A stretch of DNA of 64,000 nt, taken from contig NZ_CP013197.1 of the NCBI RefSeq assembly GCF_001886855.1, positions 1,178,001 to 1,242,000 of the forward strand, read 5' to 3'. The notes under the pieces are model-generated. The model ran no database searches and was not told the origin of the DNA. It was given only the letters and a program-made list of their open reading frames with translations. The translations under genes were made by a program, and so were the position numbers. Origin of the DNA: Spiroplasma citri. GTDB taxonomy: Bacteria; Bacillota_I; Bacilli_A; Mycoplasmatales; Mycoplasmataceae. Below, one piece after another: positions 17,198-28,578 of the stretch. The stretch's first letter is position 1. Each line of letters starts with the position of its first letter.

Positions 17198-17259
17198 TAT
17201 TTAATAATAAACTCTAATCTTGATTTTAGTAATTAACATTTAGGAAAGGAATAAGAAAA

Positions 17260-17418
17260 ATGCAAAGTGTATGAGATTTATATTATGAATTTATGACAAT
17301 TATTTTTGGAGTTAATCATCCCGCTATTTTAGATATTGTTATATTTGTTGTATTTTTAATACTTGTTTTTGGGATGTTATTTTTAATTTTAAGTTGTATT
17401 TTTAGGTGGATAAAATAA
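17260..17418 (+). CDS. small membrane protein (unit 3)
   Basis: 52 residues, one residue different from unit 1 (HPAILDIV). TAA/ATG overlap with the next gene. Confidence 0.65.
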
Positions 17419-17627
17419 TGGACTCAAATATTTTTTTGCAACGAGTATATCAAGGTCTTTTACAAATTTTTTATTTTATTCCGAAAACTGAAATTGATAA
17501 CTTTGTTGGTAGTTCTATTGATAATATTACTTATTCAGTAATTATGATAGGTGTTTGATTAGTTGTTTTTTTTCTAATTTGGTTATCAATATTTATTTTA
17601 TATAAAACAATTAGATTGGTGGTGTAG
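17418..17627 (+). CDS. small membrane protein, possible minor coat (unit 3)
   Basis: 69 residues, nearly identical to units 1 and 2, beginning MDSN instead of MDWN. Confidence 0.65.
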
Positions 17628-17631
17628 ATAT

Positions 17632-17988
17632 ATGTTTAAAAATTATTTTAATTTATTTAGAAGACAAAAAAATATTAAGTTTTCTTATTGATATGTAAAT
17701 TGATTTATGGCAAATATTTTGTTTTATTTTTTTATTGTTTGTTTTAATTTACAATTTATATATTTTAGTTCTACATCAGTTATAGATATTATTCTTTTTA
17801 TTTTTTTAGTAATTTTTGATGTTATCTTTTTTTTGGTCTTTTTTTAGTAATCTTTTTCAAACACGAAAATTAATTAAAATTGTTAAAAGTAGTCCAATAT
17901 CAATTATTAACGGTGCTTTGGGTACTGGTAAAACTTTATTAATGACTTATTTATCGCAAATTGCTAAATTTGATAATGTTTATTCTAA
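17632..17988 (+). pseudogene. Zot-like ATPase fragment (unit 3)
   Basis: Starts as in the other units, then a T-run after GATGTTATC has 8 T instead of 7, which shifts the frame within the membrane region. The P-loop GALGTGKT is still encoded in the new frame. Similarity ends at TATTCTAA, the junction to the tailed-phage sequence. Confidence 0.85.
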
Positions 17989-18198
17989 ATATTCTTTTTG
18001 ATTATTTACACCATAATCATAAGTTTCTTTCATTAATTCTTGAAATATTTTAGTATGTTCTTCACAAGCAGGAACACCAATACCATTTCAATTTTTACTT
18101 ACTTTTTTAAAACACTCTTTTCCATCAATTATCATTCAACAAATATTTTTATCCATTCGCATTTTTTCAACATTTCTTTTAATTTGTTTTTTTGCCAT
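17980..18198 (-). CDS. tailed-phage small protein, 3' end replaced
   Basis: 72 residues from an ATG 5 bases after the terminase stop. Contains ICWMIIDGKECF and GVPACEEH, which could bind metal (Cys, Cys, CxxH). The last few codons and the stop come from the plectrovirus Zot fragment, so the true C-terminus is lost. No family recognised. Confidence 0.55.
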
Positions 18199-18202
18199 AA
18201 TT

Positions 18203-19720
18203 TTAACCTCGCTTTCCAAACTGTTTACTTATTAAAAATGGATTATCTAATGTTTTTATAAAATATTCCATTATATCCATAACAGCATAAGTCATAGCAT
18301 CGAAACCATCATCAAATAATTTATTATCTTCTAATTTATAAGTAGATTTATTTGCTGGCGGTTTTCTTCATTCCATTTTTAACATATCTTTAAATAATTC
18401 TGGTGTTAATCTTTGACTAATTTGTAAATAATTCTTATTTAGCAGGATGATTATAGCATCAATTCTATCAGTTCTATATCATATTTCTTTATTAACTGGT
18501 TTAAATCTTAATCAATTAGCATCAGGGAAAAACTTTCGTCTAATATTATTTAATGTATCAACCTCTACTAAATGACCACCACCAGTATCAACATTTATTT
18601 CTAAACCATTATATAAATCATTTCATTGTGTAGCACATATTATATAAAAATGTACTATTTCATGTAAAACTTTCATTATATCTTTTTGTACCATTTCAGC
18701 ATTACTATGTTTATATTCCATTAATGGTGCCATTTTTTTATAATCTTTATCTATTCCCATTAAAATTGCATGAGTAGCATGTCCTAATGGTGATTCAGCA
18801 TAACCTAAATCTAAACCTGCTCTAAAATTAACTGGTTCAAAATCATATAATTTACTAAATAAATAATTAGCAAAAATACTACCATCTAATGCACCTGGCA
18901 TCCTAATTCCTCAAACCTCATATTTTTTAGGTCATTCTGCTTTTAATTCATATAATTTCATTAATTCATCATAATTTAAATTATCTTTATTAATTAAATA
19001 ATTAGTATAATGATTAATTACTTTTTTATCATATGCTTTTTGACCTGTTTTAGGATCTAAGACTGGCACTATTAATTTAGATATTTGCTCACCATTACTT
19101 TCTAATTCTTTACGATTAAATGGCATTAATTTATTTAAATAATCAATATGATCCTGATAAATACTATCAGGATTAGTACTTGTAATTAATATCATTTTTT
19201 TATAATCACGAACTGCTTGCATAATTGCTTCTTTTTCTGCTTTACTAAATTCATTTGCTTCCTCTAATCAAATAATACATAAATCAGCACCATTTGCTCG
19301 TGCTGTTCCTTTACCTAATACTTGCGATGAATTACTTTTTCTTGCTCCTTGTAATTTAATAAAACTACCATTAGGAAATAATCAAGTAGGTTTATTAAAC
19401 CTAGCATTATATTGATAATGACCACCTTTTCATTTTTTAGTAGGATTAAGAATTAAACCTATTTTATCTAATGCATCTTGAATATCTTGTTGCATTTCAG
19501 CAGTATCAGCACTATTTAATCTAAAACCATATATTGCTATTTTTTTATCTTTATTTGCCAACACACCACAACTTAATAATGCTATTAATTCATCAATAGA
19601 ATATATTTTACCCGCTTTCCGACTACCTGCTAAATTAATTTCATCTGCAATATATTCTGTATTTTTTAATAAACTAACTACTATCTTATTAAGATAGCTA
19701 TATTCATATAACATTGCCAT
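18203..19720 (-). CDS. terL: terminase large subunit (tailed phage DNA packaging)
   Basis: 505 residues with TGA as Trp. A Walker-A-like loop AGSRKAGKIYS is at 31-41, Walker B ends WLEEAN at about 151-156, and the C-terminal nuclease half has GLDLGYAE and the late DDGFDAMTYAV segment common to terminases. It cuts phage concatemers and drives DNA into the prohead. Overlaps terS by the TAATG join. It is intact although the rest of the phage is missing here; matching head genes (portal, protease, capsid) stand at the right edge of the window. Confidence 0.9.
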
Positions 19721-20079
19721 TATATATCTCTTCCTTTATCTATATTAATCACTGGTGGAGCATAATTTATTTCAGTTTCATTTTCACTACCATAATACTG
19801 GGCATATACAGATACACCCCCCTTAGTTTTGTTTAAGAGATGTAATTTTATATCATTTTCTAATATTCGTATTTTCATTTTAAGTTCATTAAATGCTAAT
19901 AAATTAGTGTCTTTTAAGGTATTATATTCATCTTCTTCTAAATTACAAAAGATTAATAAGGTTTCTTTTGTGGCAAGTTTAATATTATTTTCTTTACAAT
20001 ATTCATCAAATTTTGTTAATTTTTGCTTTATTTTTGTTAAATTTGCCATTATTCATCACTTTTTATCTACTTTTGCCAT
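19720..20079 (-). CDS. terS: terminase small subunit
   Basis: 119 residues if started at the ATG at 20079, which has AAAGAGGTA seven bases before it; a later in-frame ATG at 20049 has a weaker site, and the stretch between contains two TGA-coded Trp. N-terminal half is basic and helical, the middle LENDIKLHLL could form a coiled coil. Identity follows from its place directly before terL and its size; it would bind the packaging site. Confidence 0.7.
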
Positions 20080-20139
20080 CTTTTTTACCTCTTTTGTCAT
20101 CACCATTCTACAAAAAAATATAAAAAAGTAAAATAAAAA

Positions 20140-20157
20140 AAGACTTTTTCAAGTCTT
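20140..20157 (-). terminator. intrinsic terminator, reverse strand
   Basis: Reading leftward: AAGACTT, GAAA loop, AAGTCTT, then a run of T. It would end transcripts coming from the right before terS. Confidence 0.75.
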
Positions 20158-20187
20158 CATTTTTAGTAATTTTTAAACAAGAGATTT

Positions 20188-21456
20188 AAGGTTGGATAAT
20201 CCTACTTGTATTAAATTACATCACCATCCTAACATCTTTTAATAAAATGTCAACAAAATTTTAAATTTTATGATAAAAATATTTTCAGAAAGGTTGGTTT
20301 AATCTTATGAACAAGAAAAAATATAAACATTTTAGTCTTGATGAAAGATATAAGTTAAAAGAATATTTAATATCAGAAACATTTAAAAAGAAAAATGGTA
20401 CATCTAATTATTCTAAAATAGCAAAAGTAATGAATAAAAGTCCTAATACTATTAGATTATAGGATCAAAGACTTGGTGAAGAATATAATCCTGAAAAAGC
20501 AAATAATGATTATAAAAAGAAAAGAAAAAAATCTATTAAATGTACTACAATTTCAACAAAAGTTGTAAATTATGTAAGAGAAATTTTAAGTAAAAAAATT
20601 ATTCACCAAGATTAATTATTTATGAATATGAAAAAAAATATAATGAAAAGTTTCCATTTTCACATGTGACACTTTATAAATATATTGATCATAAAGTTTT
20701 TGATGATGAAAATAATGAAATTAAGAAAAAATTACCATTTAAAGGTAAAAAATATAAAACAAAAAAGAGAAAAGATGATCGTGGTCAATTAACTAATATT
20801 AGATTTATTGATGAAGCAGAACATGAAAAGGGAACTTTTGGTTGACTTCAAATGGATTGTATTGTTGGAAAAGAACATCAATCTGCTTGTTTAACTATTA
20901 CCGAAGAAAAAAGTTTATATACGATTTGTTTTAAATTAAATCAACATAATTCAGAAGAGGTTAATAAAGCTCTTAAAAGTATTATTAGAAATAAACTTTA
21001 TAAGATAAATATAAAAGGAATTATTAAAGATCAAGGTAAAGAATTTAGTAAATGAAAAGAAATTGAAAAAATTACTAATGCTAATGTTTATTTTTGTGAT
21101 GCTGGAACTCCGACACAAAAAGCAAAAGTTGAAAGAATAAATAGAGATATTAGAGAATATTTACCTAAAGGAACTGATTTTAATACTGTTACTCAAAAAG
21201 AAATTAATAAAGTTATGAAAATTATTAATGAAAAACCGCGACCGAGTTTAGGTTGATTATCCTCCAAAGAGGTATTTTTACAAAATATTAATATTTAATT
21301 TTTTTAAATATAAATTATATATTTGTAGCAAACTTTTCTTTTTGTCGTGCTTAAATATTAACTCATATTTAAAAAAGTTATTTTTTTTTGAAAAAATATT
21401 GCATTTTAAAATAAAAGGTATAATATCATATTAACAAGGTTGGAATTACCTACTTG
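20188..21456 (+). repeat. direct repeat flanking the IS30 gene (CCTACTTG element)
   Basis: 20188-20208 and 21436-21456 match except that the central TAAT is ATTA in the second copy; both contain AAGGTTGGA and CCTACTTG. A third, inverted core CAAGTAGGTA lies at 24231-24240. The second copy follows a TATAAT box (21419). Could be element ends or a leader motif. Confidence 0.5.
20307..21298 (+). pseudogene. IS30-family transposase (SpV1 ORF3 type), broken
   Basis: Starts MNKKKYKHFSLDERYKLKEYL, the helix-turn-helix start of IS30 transposases. TAG at 20459 and a frameshift near 20610 break the first half; the DDE core is open afterwards: FGWLQMDCIVG, IKDQGKEFSKW, and KAKVERINRDIREYLPKG with the Glu. 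IS30-like transposases are known from plectroviruses and may help integration. Not part of the three units to the left, so it may be the rest of a fourth, lost unit. Confidence 0.85.
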
Positions 21457-21536
21457 CATCTTTACAATACAAAAAAACTAAAAATAATTATTATAATCCT
21501 TAATATCAAAATAAAACGCATATTCAAAATTATTAA

Positions 21537-21833
21537 AACTTATTAATAAAATGAAATAAAGATAATTCCTATATTATTCCTTTTAAAAATATTAAAAATA
21601 TTGTTATTTTAAAAAATAAAGAAAAAATTAGAATAACAAATGCAGGAAATAATTCACAAATATTTTATTATAATATTGATAATTTTATTGAAAAAATAAT
21701 TAATTTTGAAAGAAATAAAAATGCAAAAGCAATATCTAAAATGCAATTTGATACAATTTGCTTATTTCATAAAGAATTATTAAGAAATAAAAATATATAT
21801 AAAGAAAATCATAAACTTAATTTAAAATATTAA
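21537..21833 (+). pseudogene. remnant gene in a plectrovirus cargo position
   Basis: 98 codons open to TAA at 21831, with no start codon; upstream frames are closed. Lys-, Asn- and Ile-rich (KNKEKIRITNAGNNSQIFYY, FDTICLFHKELLRNK). It is directly followed by the rep-type promoter at 21860 and a matching AATAAAAAAGCATTTATTCAAATGTT leader, which place it as the 3' end of a third, different cargo gene. Confidence 0.6.
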
Positions 21834-21859
21834 TTTTAATAAATAAAATATATAGTAGA

Positions 21860-21887
21860 TTGACAATTAAAAAAGAAAAAATATAAT
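21860..21887 (+). promoter_or_regulatory. orphan plectrovirus rep promoter
   Basis: TTGACA, 16-base spacer, TATAAT followed by the start of the rep leader. The leader is cut within AAATGTT by the IS3-type element, so no rep follows. Confidence 0.7.
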
Positions 21888-21926
21888 ATAAATTAAGAAT
21901 AAAAAAGCATTTATTCAAATGTTGAA

Positions 21927-23170
21927 TTAGTCAAGAAAAGTAGACTAATAAAAAATGACTAAAGGTTTAGGTTCCTGTATTCAACAAAACTTAGACCTTT
22001 TAATTTTGATTGTGGTCTAAAATTTATTATAAAAATAAATATACTTAGGTAAATTACTTATAATTCATTTTGTAGTTCTCTTTTTTCTTGAAATTTAATT
22101 TAAAAATTCACTTTTCATTGTACCAAATCATGATTCAGTATGGGCATTATCATATGGATTATCTCATTTAGACATTGATATTTTAATTCCTAAATAATTG
22201 CAAAGTCTTTGATAATTTTGATTTGTCTAATGAAATCCTTGATCAGATTGTAAAATTCATGTTTTAGGTTTACCAGCTTTTATTCAAGCATTAATAATAT
22301 TTTTTAAAACAAAATTAGTACCTAAATTATTACTAATTTGATAGTCCAAAATTTGGTTATTATGAAAATCTTTGACAATTGATAAATAATAAGTTTTTTA
22401 TTAGTTAGCAAATATGTAATATCGGTTCCTAGTTTTTAATTAAGTTAAGTAGCCCTAAAGTTTTGACTCAATAAATTTTCATATCGAAAAGGCCCAGATG
22501 AAAGTTTATATTTGAATTTTTTAATTCTTTGAACAAATTTTAGATTCAAATATTTCATATATCTATATACCATATGGGCTTTTAAAGATAAATTATAGAT
22601 TTTATTAATTATTAAAGTTAGCATTTTATAACCATAAATTTTATTAAATTTCAAAAATGATATTTTAATTAATTTAGCTAATTTTGAATCTCACTTATTA
22701 AATTTTTGCATACCATTGTTAAATCACTTATAATATCCTGATTTAGAAATATTTAAAATGTGAGTTAAATATTTAATCGTGTATTTTTTCTTCAAGGACC
22801 AAACCGCTCAAAATTTCATTTTCTTCGATTTGGTTAAATACTTTTTTATATCTTGTATCATTTCTATATATTTAATTAGTTCCTCTTTACTCATACTATT
22901 AAAATCAATAGTTTTAGGTCGGGCTGGTCTACGATTTCCCTTTGACTGAGGACCCTTTCCAGGAATTAAATTATCTTCATTTGTGATTTTAATTCATCTG
23001 CTTAAAGTTTCCTTTGCAATAGTAAATTTTTTTATTGTATTCATATGCCTATTTTTATGATAGTATTTAATAATTTTTATTTTTTCTTCTTTTGTGTATC
23101 ATTTTCCAATAATAAAAGAACATCTCCTAATAAAATATTACACTCTTTTTAAGAGTTTACTTTATTATAG
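21927..23170 (-). mobile_element. IS3-family element, reverse orientation, decayed
   Basis: Terminal sequences TAGTCAAGAAAAGTAGACTA (left) and, inward from the right, TATAATAAAGTAAACTCTTA form imperfect inverted repeats. The reverse strand encodes an OrfA-like part (WYTKEEKIKIIKYYHKN, a helix-turn-helix) and an OrfB-like part (FLKFNKIYGYKMLTLIIN), with several stops and shifts; the start codon is ATT where the second copy has ATG. Inserted in the plectrovirus remnant on its left, and 8 bases from the stop of the gene on its right. Confidence 0.8.
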
Positions 23171-23177
23171 ATGTTCA

Positions 23178-24158
23178 TTATTTAGTTCCTTTTTGTTCTT
23201 TTCAGTCAGTAATTTCACCGGTGTTTTTGTCAATGGTAGGTATTTGTGGTTCACCAACGCCTTCTCATCTATATAATTCTATATTAGAACTTTGTTCAGT
23301 AATACCAGTACTAACAATAAGCGCCATATTAAGAACAATAATATCAATGATAATATTCAAGACTAAAACAATGATTCCAATAGCAAACCCAGTGATTGTA
23401 ACCTTATTAGTTTTCATTACATATTGGATTGGAACAATTTTAACATTTTTGTTACGATAATAACGGAAATACAATAAATTATTAATGAAAATATAAAAAT
23501 ATTGTAACGAAACTGCAACAACACAAATTACGACTAATGCTGTGGCAACCATAAATTCACCACCAGGTTCAAAATAATTTAAGAAAAAGTATGGAAAAAG
23601 TGTTCTAGGATCTTTACCATCTAAATGACGATAAGTCCCTCGCACTAAAATAACTGTTAAATATGCTACCATATATAACATAATTAATCATAAATATTTT
23701 TTATGATGATCTTCATAATGATAATAACGATCACCAGCTGTTAAAACATAACTTGTAATCATTATAACTGGCATCACTAAATGTAAAATAACTGTTGCTA
23801 CCCAGTGATAAGGACGATATTGTGCCGATTGGTCTTTTTGACCAACAATACCAAGTCAAAAAACTAACATTGTAATTGTAATGTATGTTGTAACTGCTAA
23901 TTGAATAATATAATGTGGCTTTGTATTTTTAAATTTTGATTCAAACAAATATAAGAAAAAATATAGAGCAACAATATAATTAGTTTGCGTTGTAAAAAAA
24001 GAATAATAGCTAGAAATTCTTTCACCATAACCTAAATGCGCAAACTTTGGTTGAGGATAATAAATTGCCATAATTAAATCAAGCAATAAAAATAAACTTA
24101 AAATAATTAAAGCCCCCAAACGTAAATAAAAATGGACGCGAGGATTTCATCTAAACAT
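23178..24158 (-). CDS. polytopic membrane protein (Pr6Pr/DUF1600-like, tentative)
   Basis: 326 residues, ATG with AAAGGAG seven bases before. About eight membrane helices. Notable are FFTTQTNYIV in an early helix and LHLVMP later, the Thr/Asn and His-Pro pattern also seen in the phage cargo at 6233 and the protein at 49860. The C-terminal tail EGVGEPQIPTIDKNTGEITD is soluble. Function unknown; the family name is only tentative. The IS3-type element ends just beyond its stop. Confidence 0.75.
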
Positions 24159-24325
24159 TGCATAACTCCTTTAACATCAAATCATATAATGCATATTCTA
24201 GTCATTTTTTAAATAAAGTACAAGTAGGTATTATTATTTTACTAAATTTAAAGCTATTTTTTAAATTTTTTTGCTTCTAACACCAAAAAGTGATAAAATT
24301 ATAGTTAATAAAAGGAGGATTCAAA

Positions 24326-25156
24326 ATGTTTAATTTTAATAGTGAAAAATTAAACCAGTTGGTTGTAAATTATATTAACTATAGTGTTGACCCAAAGCAT
24401 GATAATGAGCAACAAAAAAATAAACTTGATAGTAGCAATTTCTTTTATCAAATTGATACTCGTCAATTAAAGAATAGTATTAACGGTATCATTAGTTCCC
24501 ATCTAGCAACATCAGAGCAATTTGCAAAAGCTGGTGAAATTATTGATGAATATTATTCAGAAAAAACACCATTTATTTGATGTACAATCACAGTTGATAA
24601 TAACCAAGCAGAACGATCATTTTTTGAAAAAAATGGTTTATCATATTTACAAACTGGAATTGGGATGATGATTGATTTAAAAAAATTTACCACAAAAAGT
24701 GAATTATTAAAAAACGAAAAATTTAATCCAATAACTGATCTAACAATGGTTTGCGAAGAAAAAAAACCAAAATTAGTAACTACAGCAAATCTTAAAATTA
24801 TTAGTGATGCTGATTTACCATTAAAAGATTTACCAACTTCACAACCTAATCCTACATTAGAGCAAGTTAACAATCTTTGCTATGTTGTAACCTTAACTAA
24901 AGATGAAACGCCAATTACAACTGGGATTCTCTTTTTTGAAGCAACAATTGCTGTAATTAGAATTACTGACACTGACGATAATTCGGAAAATAAACAGAAA
25001 ATGTTAATTCATTTATTAAACCAAGCAAAAAAAGCAAATTATCAAACTGTTGGTATTGTGGTACCAGATAACCAAGTTGCTTGGTATCAAAAACTAGGTT
25101 TTGAACCACAAGATTTATATTTTAACACTTATGTAATGCATTACTCACAAGAATAA
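24326..25156 (+). CDS. GNAT-like acetyltransferase, two-part
   Basis: 276 residues with TGA at 24578 as Trp; strong ribosome site AAAGGAGG. The C-terminal ~130 residues look like an acetyl-CoA-dependent GNAT fold: LLNQAKKANYQTVGIVVPDN then AWYQKLGFEP. The first half resembles a weaker, possibly degenerate second GNAT copy (FFEKNGLSYL). Substrate unknown. Ends before a shared two-way terminator. Confidence 0.7.
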
Positions 25157-25172
25157 TTCCTTCTTAATAAAT

Positions 25173-25223
25173 AAAGGGGGGAAAGAAAAAGTAGAATAAT
25201 TCTACTTTTTCTTTCCCCCCTTT
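25173..25223. terminator. two-way intrinsic terminator between convergent genes
   Basis: Near-perfect 25-base inverted repeat (AAAGGGGGGAAAGAAAAAG and its complement) with a one-base centre, followed by TTTT on both strands. The stop codon of the reverse MBL gene lies at its right foot. Confidence 0.9.
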
Positions 25224-25876
25224 TATGTATCTTCTTCTAATGTAATTACTTTTTCAGCAAGAGCGTGTGCCATTCGAAATGTTTTATTATGCCCAGGTAA
25301 CACATGTCATTTTGCATCTAAATTAGTAATGCGACGTAATTCAGTAATAAAATAATTATCATTACACATAGTCCCTGTATAACCAGGACTTGTTTTATCA
25401 GGCATTAAACTAGCACCAGTTGTTACTAAATTTAGAGCTTTAATTCGTAGCATTTGGGTTCCCGCTGTATGACCGGGAATATGAAAAATTTCAATATGAT
25501 AACCTATTTCTTCAACAACAGTATCACCATTTAAAGCAACAATATTTGTTAATGGATAATTAATTCCTGGACCTAAAATTTCGCCTGTTTCATCATCAAC
25601 TTTATGTTGTGACAATAATCGTAAATCAATTTTTTGAATATAAATTTTTAAATCTGGATATTCTTTTAAAACATTATCAAGACCATCGTAATGGTCAATA
25701 TGTCCATGTGTAATAAATAATGCTTTTAAAGTTAATTTTTTTTGTTTAATATATTCAATTGCTCTTTTTGCTGCATTTGATGCATCAATCATAATGGCCT
25801 CATTTTGATTATTAATAATTAAATAAACATTTTGGTTATCATATGTTGCATCTACAAAGTTTTTCATTTTTGCCAT
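25223..25876 (-). CDS. metallo-beta-lactamase-fold hydrolase (glyoxalase II-like)
   Basis: 217 residues from an ATG preceded by AAGGGAG; an upstream in-frame start at 25900 has no such site. Metal motif THGHIDH (H57, H59, D61, H62), then HIPGHTAG and LPGHN supply further ligands, as in glyoxalase II-type thiolesterases. Likely cytoplasmic, acting on a thioester such as an acyl-CoA or glutathione-like substrate; the exact substrate is not visible. Co-oriented with the gene at 25903, 26 bases upstream. Confidence 0.85.
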
Positions 25877-25902
25877 AATTTTTTCTCCCTTGTGAAACAA
25901 TT

Positions 25903-26598
25903 CTATTTATCTGCTTCGGTAAACTCTTCAATAAAATAAGAATTTTTTTCAATATAATTTAATAAATCTTCAATTAAAAATAAAATGTCATTAATATTAT
26001 CATGGCCAAATCCCTTAATTTTATCAATATTCATCATATATAATTTTTGAATTAATTCATGTCCATCATCTTGATGAAGAATTCGATAACCAAATCAACG
26101 AGCAATTCCCAGTGCTGCCCCAACTAAAATATGACTTAAAAAAGGATTAATATTAGAATTAGCAATATGTTCATCATGGAAAGTTTTTCGAATATAATTG
26201 GTTTTAGTTATTTCTGAAATAATTGTTAATAATAAATTAGCATAATCAGTAATAGCAATAATATTTTCCCCATAAGTTTGGATTTCATCATCAATTTTAA
26301 CAAAAACATTCATAATTCCTTTATATAAAGCTTTGAAAGAAACAACATCTTTTAACGCAATATTAGGAATTAAATCTTGATAACGTTCAAAAGCAATTTT
26401 TGTTCCTCATACAGCAGTGGAATAAAAACTTTCAAAAACTTCTTGCGATGGGCGATATCATTTAAAACGTAAAATAATTTTAGGATCAGCAACCCCAGTT
26501 TCATCTGCTAAAACCTTTTGGGTTAAAGCCATTGCTGCTTTATAATTTAAAGTTGCATCCTTTTTCGCTAATATTTTAATTAAATATGTTTTCTCCAT
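25903..26598 (-). CDS. uncharacterised Spiroplasma protein
   Basis: 231 residues, no membrane helix or signal; start MEKTYLIKILAKKDATLNYK after AAAGGATG. Mostly helical, with FESFYSTAVWGTKIAFERY and a Phe/Tyr-rich end. I do not recognise a family. It is probably co-transcribed with the MBL hydrolase downstream. Confidence 0.7.
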
Positions 26599-26730
26599 AA
26601 ATTTTATATCATCCTTTTGCTTTCAATTAATATTATTATAACATTTTTCCCTAAAAAAGTCTTATTAACTAAATAAATCACAACTTAAATTCCTTTAATA
26701 TTAGACTTTTTATTAATAAAGGCAAAGAAA

Positions 26731-26749
26731 AAACCCTTTTTAAAGGGTT
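26731..26749. terminator. two-way intrinsic terminator
   Basis: AAACCCTTT / AAAGGGTTT with T runs outside on both strands; lies downstream of the reverse gene remnant at 26764. Confidence 0.8.
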
Positions 26750-26763
26750 TTTATTGTTTTACT

Positions 26764-27008
26764 TTAAAATCACAAAGAATGAATTAAATTAAATTCAGCA
26801 ATTAATTTTTGTGCTAAATCATTTCATACTACACATTGCACTTCTTCACAATTATCTAAAACTCAAAATTCACATAAATCTCTTATTTGTCGTTCTTTAC
26901 TAGTCACTGTTTTTAATTGTGGTTGTTTTGACGCTAATAAAAACTTTTCATCGTTAATAAATTGTTCATTTTTTTATTAAATCTGTGTTGTGGTTTATTA
27001 TTATACAT
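26764..27008 (-). pseudogene. small broken protein, possible OB-fold
   Basis: Starts MYNNKPQHRFNKK after AAGAAAGGAAGG; an A7 run then shifts the frame, after which the sequence is open: ERQIRDLCEFWVLDN and VQCVVWNDLAQKLIAEF to a stop. The VQCVVWNDLAQKL segment recalls ssDNA-binding OB folds (xxCVVWxKLAE), but the protein is too short to be a full SSB. Two TGA-coded Trp are in the open part. Confidence 0.5.
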
Positions 27009-27136
27009 TCCTACTGCCTTCCTTTCTTATTCAAATGAATATCTAAAATCATAATTTAAATTTTAAAAAGAAAAAAGGAAGATTTATTATATTGTCATAT
27101 GAAAAACAATATTATATCATTAAATTTTTTTAAAGA

Positions 27137-28576
27137 TTATTTTGTAAAAGATTCTCCATTTTCTTTGTTATTAATGCCAACATTATTTTTTTGTTTTCTA
27201 GTATTAAATGTTTGAACACATCATTTTTTTGCATAATAAAGTGGATAACCACTTAGCATTCCGCTTAATACAATTAAACAATTCCATAATTCTCACATAT
27301 TACCGGTATTTTTTGCATAATAATACATTGCTAAGATTGAACCAATAAAAGTAATGAAACAAGAACTTAATGCTAAAATAACTAAGATAATAAAAAGTGG
27401 TTTTCGATATAATGGCTCATGCTTTGGGTCATTAATCCGTAAATAAATTAAACTAAGCATTGTAATAAATTTTAAAACACTAACTGCTAAAATAAAATAA
27501 TTTGTAACATTAAATAATGATGTTCATAAAATATAAATAACTGTTAACAGAACTAAAAATAACATTGCTAAATATGGCATATTAGTTCGTTTTGTTGTTT
27601 TTTGAAAAAAAGCAAAAAAATCTTTTTCTTCACTCATTTTAAAAATTAATCGTGAATGATACACTAAAAATGAATTTAATGAACCCACAAAAATAAAGAT
27701 TGCTAAAATAGAAAACAAATAATTTAAGCCTGGTGGAACTGCCGGATTATTCATAATAGCATAATATCAAACATTATTAAATCCATTTGGTCCTATTCAT
27801 GCTTGTGGTTTATTAATTGTTAATAAACCAATTGCTAAAATGATATAAAGAATTACAATCATAATTGTCGCAATAATCATTGCCCGAGGAATATTTTTAC
27901 GTGGATTAATAACTTCGCCACTAACATAGGTAATTGCTTCCATTCCAGAATAAGCAAACATTGTCATAGCTGTTGCTGGTAGCAATAAAAACGAAGACAA
28001 ATAAATTTGACTTAAATTTTGGTTAATTGTATCATCAGTGAAACTACCTGTATTACCATACATCATTGCAATAATTAATACTAATACAATTGGTAAGCCT
28101 TTTAGTAAGGCAAAAATAATTTGTGAATAACCACTACTTTTTTTAATTAATACTTGCATTAAAACTAAAGCAAATAAAATCAAAATCCCAAACATTTTTC
28201 CATATCATTGATTTTCTAATTTTAGTAATGTCATAACAATATTACCAAAAGCTAAGCAAGCAGTAGCAACTGCTGTTGCACTAACAAACAAAACCATAAT
28301 TCATCCAAATCAAAATGAACAGGCATTTCATTTTGCTCGTTTAATTCAATAATAACTTGTTCCATTTTCAGGATAAGACGTTGCACCTTCTGATAATAAG
28401 AACATTTCTGGCAAAACTAATAAACCACCTAAAATTCAAGCAATAATAATTAAAATTGGATTAAATTGTGCTTGAAAAGCAACTTGTCCAAACGAAACTA
28501 AAATTGAAGAACCTAATGTGGCTGAAATAGCCAAAGCTAGAATTTGTCAAAATCCATATTTTTTTTGTAATTTCAT
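27137..28576 (-). CDS. amino acid permease, APC superfamily
   Basis: 479 residues, ribosome site AAAGGAAATAAT. Starts with a helix carrying ATLGSSILVSFGQ, the APC substrate-binding unwound segment, followed by about 12-13 membrane helices; FAYSGMEAITYVSGEVINPRKNIPRAM is the classic APC helix 6-7 motif. It brings amino acids into a host-dependent cell that makes few. Starts two bases before the stop of the hydrolase gene, so both form one operon. Confidence 0.9.
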
Positions 28577-28578
28577 TA

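Larger units (their letters stand above)
14343..17988 (+). mobile_element. SpV1-type plectrovirus unit 3 (truncated in the Zot gene)
   Basis: Third unit of the array. Identity to units 1 and 2 stops at about 17988 inside the Zot gene, where reverse-strand tailed-phage sequence begins. rep has a stop codon, ORF2 and zot are frameshifted, so this unit cannot replicate alone. Its hairpins carry the core CACTTCAC. Confidence 0.9.
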
